IMG/VR virus record: IMGVR_UViG_3300046804_004427
Location: 1-32,447 of that record
Origin: a virus
Strand: one strand, 5' to 3'
Length of the DNA: 32,447 bases
This document shows, one piece after another, positions 22,806 through 30,761 of the stretch. Positions within the stretch are counted from its first letter, which is position 1; each line of letters starts with the position of its first letter. The translations under genes were made by a program, and so were the position numbers. The notes beneath the pieces were generated by a model. That model saw only the letters and a program-made list of their open reading frames with translations, was not told the origin of the DNA and made no database searches.

Positions 22806-24342
22806 TATTACCAATGTACCAGAAGACGATGCCAACGTATGGAAAATGATTAGCGAAGGCAGAGTTAAAGGCTGTTTTCAAATTGAAAGCCATCTTGGTA
22901 AGACATGGTGTAAGAAATTAATGCCAGAAAATATGATTGAACTGGCCGCTCTGATTAGTATTATTAGGCCAGGAACACTAAAGGCTATCGTAGATGGAAA
23001 GTCAATGACACAGCACTTCGTTGATCGTAAGCATAAAAAAGAGGAAATTCCAAGCCTACATCCATTGATCGATGATCTGCTTAAAGAAACATATGGTGTT
23101 ATCGTATATCAAGAACAGGCAATGGAAATCGCAGTCAAAATGGCTGGATTCAATCTAAAGCAGGCAGATGATCTAAGAAAGGCTATCGGTAAAAAGAAAG
23201 CTGACCTTATGAAAGAGGTTAGAATTAAATTTATCGATGGTTGTAAAAATAATCATATTGATGAAGATAAAGCAATAGAAATTTTCGATATGATTGAAAA
23301 ATCTGCTAGATACTCATTTAATAAGTCACATGCTGTGGCTTATGCAAAGATGGCATATTGGTCTGCATGGGTAAAGTATCATTATCCAGAAAAATTTTTC
23401 AAGCATTGGCTACAGAACGCCGATGAGAAGATAGATCCAGATTTAGAAAAAAGACAACTGATCATATCTGCAAAGTCTGAAGGAATTAAGGTTTGTGGAC
23501 CAAGTATAAAGATATTAGAAGAAAACTTTTCATGGCATAATAATGCTATACATTTTGGTATTTGCAATGTGAAAAATGTTGGCAATGCCCATCTAGCCCA
23601 GCTAAAAGATTATCTATCTAAAATAGATGCTACTGACTTGAACTGGACAACACTATTAGTTAAAGTATTACCAAATATTAATAAGCGAGCGGTTGAAAAT
23701 CTTATTAGCGTTGGTGCATTTTCTGGCTTTGGCAAAAGTAGAAGTGAAATGCTACACGAATATCATTGCTATTTAGATTTAACCGATAAGGAGCTAGACC
23801 ATTTAGCCAAACATAGTAATACTAAAGATTTAAATGTTACAACCATATTAGATAATTTTATTAAATCTGGAACAAAGAAAAATGGTGGATTTATATCCAC
23901 ACAATCTAGATTAGACAAAATAGAAAACATCTTATTAAGGATCAATAACCCCGGCAGAAGCCTAGTTGACAACTCTGTTGTTTATGCTAAAATTGAAGAG
24001 AAACTACTAGGATACTCTATTAATCATTCTGAGCTTAATGCCTGTTCAGAAACATGTCATGCAAATGCAACATGTAAAGAAGTAACTGATGGTAAAACTG
24101 GCGGATCTATTATTGCGGCCATTATCAAGCGTGTGCGTGAGCATAAAACAAAAAATGGCGATTTTATGGCTTTCTTATCAATAGAGGATGAGTCTGGAGA
24201 ATTAGAAAACATTGTAGTTTTTCCAGACATATACGAGCAAAACAGAGATATAATATATGAGCAGGCAACTGTTTTAATCTCTGGTGAAATTAAGGATAAA
24301 CAGAGAAATTCATTTATTGTTGATAAGATATTTACAATATAG
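22789..24342 (+). CDS. dnaE: DNA polymerase III alpha, C-terminal part (fingers, OB), 517 aa
   Basis: This continues DnaE almost exactly where the N-part stops: NITNVPEDDANVWKMISEGR, then KGCFQIESHLG, corresponds to the DnaE stretch leading into FQLES. Fingers motifs follow (ISIIRPGTL, YGVIVYQEQAMEIAVKMAG, LRKAIGKKKADLM, RYSFNKSHAVAYA). The end carries a DnaE-type OB domain (IKRVREHKTKNGDFMAFLSI, ENIVVFPDIYE). It has no PHP or catalytic Asp triad, so it can only work with the 615-aa part. Combined length (1132 aa) is near normal DnaE (~1160); the tau-binding C-terminus is short. ATG 22789 lies inside the exonuclease gene; a weak AGAAAG lies about 10 bases upstream. Confidence 0.94.
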   Translation: MHSQINITNVPEDDANVWKMISEGRVKGCFQIESHLGKTWCKKLMPENMIELAALISIIRPGTLKAIVDGKSMTQHFVDRKHKKEEIPSLHPLIDDLLKETYGVIVYQEQAMEIAVKMAGFNLKQADDLRKAIGKKKADLMKEVRIKFIDGCKNNHIDEDKAIEIFDMIEKSARYSFNKSHAVAYAKMAYWSAWVKYHYPEKFFKHWLQNADEKIDPDLEKRQLIISAKSEGIKVCGPSIKILEENFSWHNNAIHFGICNVKNVGNAHLAQLKDYLSKIDATDLNWTTLLVKVLPNINKRAVENLISVGAFSGFGKSRSEMLHEYHCYLDLTDKELDHLAKHSNTKDLNVTTILDNFIKSGTKKNGGFISTQSRLDKIENILLRINNPGRSLVDNSVVYAKIEEKLLGYSINHSELNACSETCHANATCKEVTDGKTGGSIIAAIIKRVREHKTKNGDFMAFLSIEDESGELENIVVFPDIYEQNRDIIYEQATVLISGEIKDKQRNSFIVDKIFTI

Positions 24343-24350
24343 GTTTGGAA

Positions 24351-24644
24351 ATGAATCAGTGTACATTTTTAGGAAAGCTAAAATCAATAAATATTGAAAA
24401 TAATGGAATTGATAGGGTTGAATTGATACTACAGGTTGAGAATAAAAGGAAGGTAAAAAATGAAATCAAAAAAATGGATTATGAATACCTTTCTTTTGAA
24501 GCCTGGGGTGGTGCCGCAATAACTATACATAAGAATCTAAGTGTAGATGACTATTTACTAGTTATTGATTCCACGGCAAGAAAGAATAAAGAGAAGGTAT
24601 GTTTTAGAATAAATGAATTTAAAATTATGAAAATAGGAAGTTGA
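24351..24644 (+). CDS. ssb: SSB-like OB-fold protein, 97 aa
   Basis: ATG 24351 (MNQCTFLGKLKSINIE) is preferred; a TTG at 24345 adds two residues. The pattern NQCTFLGKL, YLSFEAWGGAAITIHKNLSV, then DDYLLVIDSTARKNKEKVCF is that of a single OB-fold SSB, truncated to the DNA-binding domain, without the acidic Pro/Gly-rich tail by which bacterial SSB recruits partners. It probably coats ssDNA at the fork. Its place right after the polymerase supports this. Confidence 0.75.
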   Translation: MNQCTFLGKLKSINIENNGIDRVELILQVENKRKVKNEIKKMDYEYLSFEAWGGAAITIHKNLSVDDYLLVIDSTARKNKEKVCFRINEFKIMKIGS

Positions 24645-24645
24645 T

Positions 24646-25122
24646 ATGGATAAAAAAGTTGAATTGATGATTGAAAAAAATAAGAAGCTAATATATAGTA
24701 TAGCCAATTCTATTTATATTAAGAATAAGCTATTTAGTAAAGAAGATTTGATTCAAGTAGGATTTTTATCATTATGCAAGAGTGGGCATAAATATGATGA
24801 AGCCAGAGGTAAAGTTTCAACATTTATTACTCACTGCGTTAGAAATGATATGATTAAATTTATCAAATCAAATAAGATGCAAGGCGATCTTCTATATTCA
24901 GAAAATCAAAATTTAAGCTATAATAACAATAATAATCTAACCTGCCTGGATTATTATGATATTTGCTGTGCTAAAACAGAACTAGAAAAGAATATTATAA
25001 AACTAAAAATGAATGGGGAAACCAATAAGAATGTTGCATTAGCATTAGATATTTCTCCAAATAAAGTATCAAAGTTACTTTCCATAATGAAATCTAGAAT
25101 GGATAAGAGAAAAAATGCATAA
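24646..25122 (+). CDS. Small sigma-70-like RNA polymerase sigma factor, 158 aa
   Basis: Residues ~15-75 match sigma region 2: NKKLIYSIANSIY, KEDLIQVGFLSLCKSGHKYD, RGKVSTFITHCVRNDMIKFI. The C-terminal part (NGETNKNVALALDISPNKVSKLLSIMKSR) looks like a region-4 helix-turn-helix. Region 1 and region 3 are missing, as in ECF-type or phage-encoded sigma factors. It would direct host RNA polymerase to phage promoters, perhaps for late genes. No promoter consensus for it can be derived from this window. Its TAA overlaps the following gene. Confidence 0.85.
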   Translation: MDKKVELMIEKNKKLIYSIANSIYIKNKLFSKEDLIQVGFLSLCKSGHKYDEARGKVSTFITHCVRNDMIKFIKSNKMQGDLLYSENQNLSYNNNNNLTCLDYYDICCAKTELEKNIIKLKMNGETNKNVALALDISPNKVSKLLSIMKSRMDKRKNA

Positions 25123-26764
25123 GAAGAAAAAGGTATTATTTTTATCAGAAGCCGCATATCTAAATACTGGATATGCAAAGTATAGTAAAGAAGTAATATC
25201 TAGAATACATGCTTCTAATAAGTATGATATTGCTGAATTTTCTATATATGGTGGTCCTAGCGATCCAAGAAGGCAGGGCATACCATGGAAAAACTATGCT
25301 AATATGCCAGAGCCTAATAATGAACAAGAGGTGGCCGCATATAATTCAAACCCCATCAATCAATTTGGTCAATGGAGATTTGAAAGAGTATGTCTAGATT
25401 TTGAGCCAGATATTGTTCTATCTATTAGAGACTTTTGGATGGATTCATTTATATATCATTCTCCATACAGAAGAATATTCTCTTGGGCTTGGATGCCAAC
25501 CGTGGATGCTAGTCCACAAAATCAAGAATGGATTGATATGTTTTCTGATGCCAATTATATTCTTACCTATTCTGATTGGGCTAAAAAGATATTGGATGAT
25601 CAGGGCGGATATAGAATTAATACTTGTGGTGTAGCATCTCCTTCTGCTTCACCATGCTTTATGCCAATGGATCAAAAGAAAATTAGAGAAGAATTTAATA
25701 TTAAGCCAGATGTTAATATTATTGGCACAGTGATGAGAAATCAACGTAGAAAGTTATTTCCAGCGTTGATAGAAGCATTCAGTGCATATATCAAAAATTC
25801 TGGTGATACAAATACTTTCCTATATTTACACACTAGCTTTCCAGATGCTGGTTGGAATCTAGCAGAATTAATGCATGAATATGAAATATCTTCTAGAGTC
25901 TTGATGACATATGTATGTGAAAATTGTAAACATATAGAGCCATCATTCTTTAGAGATGCGAAGAAACTATGCAGTGCTTGCAAACAATATGCATCTACTC
26001 CATCCAATGTTGGAAATGGTGTATCAGATGAAAATTTAGCTAAGATATATAATATCTTTGATCTATATGTTCAATGTGCCAATTCAGAAGGCTTTGGCTT
26101 ACCGCAAGTAGAAGCCGCAGCCTGTGGAACGCCACTAGCATGTACAAACTATTCTGCCATGGAAGATGTTGTAAATAAGCTTGGTGCTTATCCAATTGCA
26201 TATAATTATTATAAAGAACTAGAAACCGGATGCAATAGGGCAGTACCAGATTTATTATCTATGGTAAATATTTTTACAGAATTTTTTAATCTAAGTATTG
26301 ATCAAAGAAATGATAGAAGAAATATTACTAGAAAACTATTTGAGAAAAATTATAGTTGGGATAAAACATCAGAAGAATGGATGAAAATTGTTGACGATTG
26401 TAATTATGCTGATTGGAAACAACCTTTGAGGCTTATTCCTCCACAAAAAATTAATTTAGAAAATCCATCTACACATGGATTTATGACAGAACTATTATCA
26501 GCTTATAGTTATTATAAGCCACATAATAATTCACATTTCTATAGATCTTTATTAACAGACCTTCATAGAGGCGTATCAAAAGCTGGTTGGGATGGATTTT
26601 ATACTAGTGAATTTTCACCATTTTCAGCAAATAAGCCAAGGCAAATAAATAGAGAGGCTGTTTTTAAGCTATTTGAATCTAGGCTACAAAATTATAATAT
26701 ATGGGAAGAAGTAAGATTAGATAGATCAAAACTTATTGATAGGGATAAAAAATGGTTAGGTTAG
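25115..26764 (+). CDS. GT4 glycosyltransferase with an inserted zinc ribbon, 549 aa
   Basis: The N-terminus KKVLFLSEAAYLNTGYAKY is a GT-B Rossmann start; TYSDWAKKIL and IIGTVMRNQRRKLFPALIEAF are the typical middle motifs; CANSEGFGLPQVEAAACGTP is the donor-binding EGFGLPxxEAxAcGxP signature. Inside the C-terminal domain, residues 265-291 insert a zinc ribbon (VCENCKHIEP, KLCSACKQ: C268, C271, C286, C289), a rare feature for this family. After residue ~400 comes a ~150-residue extension without known motif. It should transfer a sugar to an unknown acceptor (virion protein, DNA base or host glycan). First gene of the glycosylation cassette. Confidence 0.88.
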   Translation: MHKKKKVLFLSEAAYLNTGYAKYSKEVISRIHASNKYDIAEFSIYGGPSDPRRQGIPWKNYANMPEPNNEQEVAAYNSNPINQFGQWRFERVCLDFEPDIVLSIRDFWMDSFIYHSPYRRIFSWAWMPTVDASPQNQEWIDMFSDANYILTYSDWAKKILDDQGGYRINTCGVASPSASPCFMPMDQKKIREEFNIKPDVNIIGTVMRNQRRKLFPALIEAFSAYIKNSGDTNTFLYLHTSFPDAGWNLAELMHEYEISSRVLMTYVCENCKHIEPSFFRDAKKLCSACKQYASTPSNVGNGVSDENLAKIYNIFDLYVQCANSEGFGLPQVEAAACGTPLACTNYSAMEDVVNKLGAYPIAYNYYKELETGCNRAVPDLLSMVNIFTEFFNLSIDQRNDRRNITRKLFEKNYSWDKTSEEWMKIVDDCNYADWKQPLRLIPPQKINLENPSTHGFMTELLSAYSYYKPHNNSHFYRSLLTDLHRGVSKAGWDGFYTSEFSPFSANKPRQINREAVFKLFESRLQNYNIWEEVRLDRSKLIDRDKKWLG

Positions 26765-27489
26765 GAACATTCTGTAGTCAGTGCTGTTTTTATGATAGCA
26801 CTAATAAAAGCTGTGCTCATAAATTATTAGATGTATTTCAATCTAGAGATGCACAAGTAGAATGGCATGAAGATGGACCTTCTATAGATAGAATATGTCA
26901 ATATAGAAGAAACCATGAATGGAATGAAGATAAAACTATAGAAGAAAAAATTAAGCTATGCCAAGACCATGTTTATTTAACTGGCACTATCGCAGTCTTA
27001 GCCAATAATAAAGATAGTTTACTAAGCACTATTACTAAGTTAAATTCAAATCCAAAAATTAGTAATTTTAAATTTATTATAATATATACAAATATAAAGC
27101 AAAATGACTTATTAGATGTTTGTGGTAATAATATTAATGGTCAGTATAAGCTTGTATATGCTGCGAATAATAATATTAACTTCCAAATTTATAAATCATT
27201 AGTATTTGCTAAAAATGGGTATCTATTTATTTTAGATTCGAATAAGATCTTTGATGATAATATAATAGATAAAATTAATTATGTTGTTAATAAAAAATTA
27301 TTTAGACTACTACACGTTCCAGGAACAGATGGTTTACATCAATCAGTTAGTATGGTCCATATATACAAATGGCTCAAAGGCGATTTAGAAGTTGAATTTA
27401 AAAATAAACTAGAAGATATTTCTGAACAAGAAAAGTCTGATGCCCAGATATTAACCTGGAAGGAAATAAATGAAGAATATAGTAATTAA
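26752..27489 (+). CDS. Cys-rich N-terminal module fused to a degenerate GT-A-like domain, 245 aa
   Basis: The first ~60 residues hold a Cys-rich module (FCSQCCFYDSTNKSCAHK, then RICQYRRNHEW), probably metal-binding. The rest resembles the GT-A (GT2-like) fold: TGTIAVLANNKDSLLSTITK start and AKNGYLFILDSNKIFDDNII near the metal site, where DSN replaces the usual DxD. Catalysis is therefore doubtful; it may bind a glycan or partner. Overlaps the preceding glycosyltransferase by 13 bases. Confidence 0.6.
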   Translation: MVRLGTFCSQCCFYDSTNKSCAHKLLDVFQSRDAQVEWHEDGPSIDRICQYRRNHEWNEDKTIEEKIKLCQDHVYLTGTIAVLANNKDSLLSTITKLNSNPKISNFKFIIIYTNIKQNDLLDVCGNNINGQYKLVYAANNNINFQIYKSLVFAKNGYLFILDSNKIFDDNIIDKINYVVNKKLFRLLHVPGTDGLHQSVSMVHIYKWLKGDLEVEFKNKLEDISEQEKSDAQILTWKEINEEYSN

Positions 27490-28039
27490 TTATAAGATTC
27501 TAAAAGATATAAGTCAAGATGTTTTGGAAAAAATTGTTACGGGATGCTATTCCCAAAAGTATAAAATTTTTCTAAATCTATACGATTTTTCACTATCTAA
27601 GAATACTGCCGAATATATTAAAACCCTAAATGTAGCAGATAATATAAATATTTCTTATTCAAGTCAAAACTATGAAGATATTCAAGAATCCGATAATATA
27701 ATTCTATATAATCTTATTCAACACGGAGATTCATTATCTTTTGGTATCTTTGCAGATAATCTTATCTTTAATCAAGGTGCAATGGATGGTATGGATTTTG
27801 AAGCATTAGCTGATGAAACAAATGGATTTTTATATTTTGATTATAATATTAAAAATATTAGATGTTTTTTAAGATCCAGATCAGTAAATGTACAAATCAA
27901 TGTTCCCGCCATATTTTGGTCTACATCTAAACTGATTAGACATATACCACAAAAGGATAAGTTAAATATTGTTGGAAACAATTATGGTAGTATTCATATT
28001 CCACATAGTATGTGTACAATTTATCCAGATGAAAAATAA
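27470..28039 (+). CDS. Hypothetical protein of the glycosylation cassette, 189 aa
   Basis: Starts inside the preceding gene (20-base overlap) and ends overlapping the next. The sequence is Asn/Ile/Tyr-rich, with alternating beta and helical stretches (GCYSQKYKIFLNLYDFSL, FGIFADNLIFNQGAMDG). No catalytic motif or membrane helix. Its place between sugar-related genes suggests a part in the same pathway. No family recognised. Confidence 0.55.
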   Translation: MKNIVINYKILKDISQDVLEKIVTGCYSQKYKIFLNLYDFSLSKNTAEYIKTLNVADNINISYSSQNYEDIQESDNIILYNLIQHGDSLSFGIFADNLIFNQGAMDGMDFEALADETNGFLYFDYNIKNIRCFLRSRSVNVQINVPAIFWSTSKLIRHIPQKDKLNIVGNNYGSIHIPHSMCTIYPDEK

Positions 28040-28721
28040 AAAATGCATAGATAAAAATAAGCATGAATGCGACTCTAAAACAACATTCATAATATTATCT
28101 GCTCAAAAATCTAATAAGCGAGGATACAAAAATATACCGCTAACAATATTAAATAATAATGAAACTTTGATTGATAGACAGATTAATACCATATTAAGAT
28201 GTAATAAAAATAGCGATATTATACTTGTATCTGGTTTTGAGCATGATAGAATTGTAGATTATATTCACAGTAATCAATATAATAGTGTTAGAATTGCAGA
28301 AAATCAACATTATAAAATGTCTAGCATATTAGAAAGCTGGAGATTAGGCTTAAACTTAGCATTAAATCAAGATACATATATAATACATGGTGATAGAATT
28401 TTTAATGAATCTTGTTTATCTTCCAAAGCAAATGGGGAAACTCACACGTTAGTTCATGATATAAATAAAAATAATTATAATTTAGGAATATTGTACGAAG
28501 AAAATAAACTTATTAATATGTCATATGGATTGCCCAGTGTATGGTCTGAAATTTTTTTTATTAGCAAAAAAGATTTTAACATTACACGAACTTTAATAAA
28601 TGAATATAAAAAGAGAAAAATCTACACAATAGAAAGCTTTATTAATACTTTGTGTCATGAAATACCAATATCAATATTACACAAATCAGTAGACGATGTA
28701 AAAACATTGAAGGAAATATAA
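28029..28721 (+). CDS. Degenerate nucleotidyltransferase-like (NTP-transferase fold) protein, 230 aa
   Basis: ATG 28029 (MKNKKCIDKNKHEC) is preferred over the ATG at 27969, which lies deep in the previous gene. The layout follows sugar-nucleotidyltransferases: FIILSAQKSNKRGYKNIPLT in place of the LAAGxGxR...KpL loop, TLIDRQINTILR, DIILVSGFEHDRIVDYI, and IIHGDRIFNE in place of the (N)GDxxF metal site. The Gly-rich loop is altered, so activity is uncertain. If active it would make an NDP-sugar for the neighbouring transferases; alternatively it may be a choline/phospho-transferring relative. Confidence 0.6.
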   Translation: MKNKKCIDKNKHECDSKTTFIILSAQKSNKRGYKNIPLTILNNNETLIDRQINTILRCNKNSDIILVSGFEHDRIVDYIHSNQYNSVRIAENQHYKMSSILESWRLGLNLALNQDTYIIHGDRIFNESCLSSKANGETHTLVHDINKNNYNLGILYEENKLINMSYGLPSVWSEIFFISKKDFNITRTLINEYKKRKIYTIESFINTLCHEIPISILHKSVDDVKTLKEI

Positions 28722-29497
28722 TGAAAATACTATTCTATCGTTATGCTCAAGATCCAAATTTTGAAGCTATTATTACATCAATTAATAAAACAAAGCATCA
28801 ATTTGGATATGCTAGTGGTGAAGTTACTCAAGAAGCAATAGCTAATTTTGCTCCAGATATTATTATTCATAATATACCAAATACTGAATCTTTTCCAATT
28901 AAAAGTAGTGCTATATCAATCAATATTAATGATACAGATAATAAACATTCATTCTCATTTACCAAGCCCGAATCTAAGAATTATATCGGAAAGTTTGTCT
29001 ATTTAAGAGATTGTAATGTTAATGAAAATGAATTAGAAAAATATAAATCCGATGTTGTTTATATAGGATCTCCAGTAGTATTTGGTAATGTATTGGATTT
29101 TCTCGTTAATAACAATATCAATTTTAAATTTTTTAATCATCAACCACATAATATTAATGGATATTGTGGCATGTGCAGTAGCGAAGACTATGGTAAATTT
29201 TATAAGAATGCTAAAGCCTGTATTGTAACTTCTGGTGATGATGCGAGACTAATGGATATTGTCTCATGTGATGGAAATCCAGTAGTATATAATAACAATG
29301 CTGACCAGTGCATAGAACAAATTTTATCAGCTATTAATGAAAATAAAAAATATACTATTGATGGATATAATAAAGAAGATATACTAAAACAGCATACTTC
29401 ATTTGATAAGGCTGCACAGATATTTAAAACTATTGGATTATCTAAAATATCTGAAGAAATTCTAAAAATCAAAAAAATAGATTGGTATAAAAAATGA
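28721..29497 (+). CDS. Divergent GT-B-like glycosyltransferase, 258 aa (tentative)
   Basis: TAATG coupling to the previous gene. It begins MKILFYRYAQD and later shows VYIGSPVVFGNVLDFL, CGMCSSEDYGKFYKNAKACI and GDDARLMDIVSCDGNPVVYN, which resembles the donor-side half of GT-B enzymes (position-specific Gly, acidic residue and xNP segment). Only about half the normal length of a GT4 enzyme, so it may be a shortened or partner-dependent form. The CGMC pair is unusual. Overlaps the next gene by ATGA. Confidence 0.5.
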   Translation: MKILFYRYAQDPNFEAIITSINKTKHQFGYASGEVTQEAIANFAPDIIIHNIPNTESFPIKSSAISININDTDNKHSFSFTKPESKNYIGKFVYLRDCNVNENELEKYKSDVVYIGSPVVFGNVLDFLVNNNINFKFFNHQPHNINGYCGMCSSEDYGKFYKNAKACIVTSGDDARLMDIVSCDGNPVVYNNNADQCIEQILSAINENKKYTIDGYNKEDILKQHTSFDKAAQIFKTIGLSKISEEILKIKKIDWYKK

Positions 29498-29949
29498 AAA
29501 CAATGATTTGTTTTGAAAATCTTTCATATTCTCAGTTCAATCATGAAGTGACGAATGAAATAAATAAATATACATTATTATCAAATGAAGAAATATGCAT
29601 ATCGTCGTTAGATCAATCATATCCATTTACTAATATTAATACAGCTGTTTTTTCTCCATTAGAAATGGATTCATTTAACAATGGTGTAATAATAGCAAAT
29701 ACTATCAGAAATGCTGAAAATATCTTAGGATGTTCTAATAATTCTAAAAAGGCACTATATCTTTTTGATCTTGATTGGATGTTTTATCCAATGTTCTATG
29801 ACGATATATACAATATATTAACAGAAAAAAATATTAAATTAATATTAAGGTCAGAAGATCATATTAGGCCCATATATAATATTTGCAAAAGAAAACCAGA
29901 TGCAGTATTAAATCGTTTTAGTCTGGAGGGTATATGGAATTTGCTTTAA
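29494..29949 (+). CDS. Hypothetical protein, 151 aa
   Basis: Begins MKTMICFENLSYSQFNHEV and contains the aromatic and acidic segment ALYLFDLDWMFYPMFYDD followed by NIKLILRSEDHIRPIYN. The alternation of strands and helices and the end-of-cassette position suggest a Rossmann-like or glycosyltransferase-associated protein. No family recognised; ends just inside the endonuclease gene. Confidence 0.55.
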   Translation: MKTMICFENLSYSQFNHEVTNEINKYTLLSNEEICISSLDQSYPFTNINTAVFSPLEMDSFNNGVIIANTIRNAENILGCSNNSKKALYLFDLDWMFYPMFYDDIYNILTEKNIKLILRSEDHIRPIYNICKRKPDAVLNRFSLEGIWNLL

Positions 29950-30761
29950 AAAATAAAGATAAGATTCTCAAGATGTATGAGAATGGCTGTAGCAGTTATG
30001 AAATTGCTGAGTCATTGAATACATACTCTACTAAAGTATTGAGAGCATTAAAATTCTTAGGTAAAGTATTATATAATGATGAAAACCATTATAAGCGAGA
30101 TTATTCAGAAGCACAAAAACTAGCTCTAGAAAAAGGTAGAGCAAAGCATCCCACCGAAGGAAAAAGTTTAGATAATAATCACAGAGAAAAGATTGGTGCG
30201 TCCAGATCCAAAGCCTACCATAGCTTATCTGATGAAGATAAGAAAAAGATATCTGATCTTAGTAAGAAAAACTGGGATGCTCTTGGTCGTGCAAAGCAAG
30301 AAGAAATAAGATGTTTAGCACTAGAAAGCGTGAGACATGCTAGTAAGTTTGGATCTAAAACAGAACGACATCTAAATAATGGCCTGATTAAATCTGGCTA
30401 TAATGTAGAATTTCATAAAACTGGATTAGTATTTGGTAATAATTTAGAAGTAGATTTATTCCTGCCAGAAGTAAAAACTGCAATTGAGATTGATGGTCCA
30501 GGTCACTTTATGCCGATATGGGGTGAAGAGAAGTTAATGAAGCAGAAAATTGCTGACACAGCAAAGCAAGGTATTTTAATTAATAATGGTTATGTGATTA
30601 TAAGAATTCGTCAAATAGACAAAAGTATCTCCTTGACAAAGATGAATCATCTGCTATCATTAGTATTGGACGAAGTTGAAAAGATAAAGAACAAATTTCC
30701 GCTGCCTAAACACCGTTTGATAGAAATTGAGGTAAAAGATGGACAAACCAGAAGAATCTAA
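29934..30761 (+). CDS. EDxHD/Vsr-like endonuclease with N-terminal helix-turn-helix (homing-type candidate), 275 aa
   Basis: GGAGGG precedes ATG 29934. Residues 1-45 form a helix-turn-helix (MYENGCSSYEIAESLNTYST). Residues ~70-120 contain NUMOD3-like basic repeats (HREKIGASRSKAYHSLS, KKKISDLSKKNWDALG), known as DNA-binding parts of homing endonucleases. The catalytic part is EVDLFLPEVKTAIEIDGPGH (quoted in part, E-x-D-G-x-x-H), then IADTAKQGI and GYVIIRIRQ, the pattern of EDxHD/Vsr-type nucleases. It most likely cuts DNA site-specifically and may be mobile. It shares its superfamily with the nuclease at 14624. Confidence 0.8.
   Translation: MEFALKNKDKILKMYENGCSSYEIAESLNTYSTKVLRALKFLGKVLYNDENHYKRDYSEAQKLALEKGRAKHPTEGKSLDNNHREKIGASRSKAYHSLSDEDKKKISDLSKKNWDALGRAKQEEIRCLALESVRHASKFGSKTERHLNNGLIKSGYNVEFHKTGLVFGNNLEVDLFLPEVKTAIEIDGPGHFMPIWGEEKLMKQKIADTAKQGILINNGYVIIRIRQIDKSISLTKMNHLLSLVLDEVEKIKNKFPLPKHRLIEIEVKDGQTRRI

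Noticed and set aside
22100-22830. Split intein or ribosomal frameshift joining the polymerase halves
   Set aside because: No intein start/end motifs (Cys1 block, terminal HN-C/S) are found at either junction, no in-phase slippery heptamer was seen in the overlaps, and the exonuclease has its own GAGG site.
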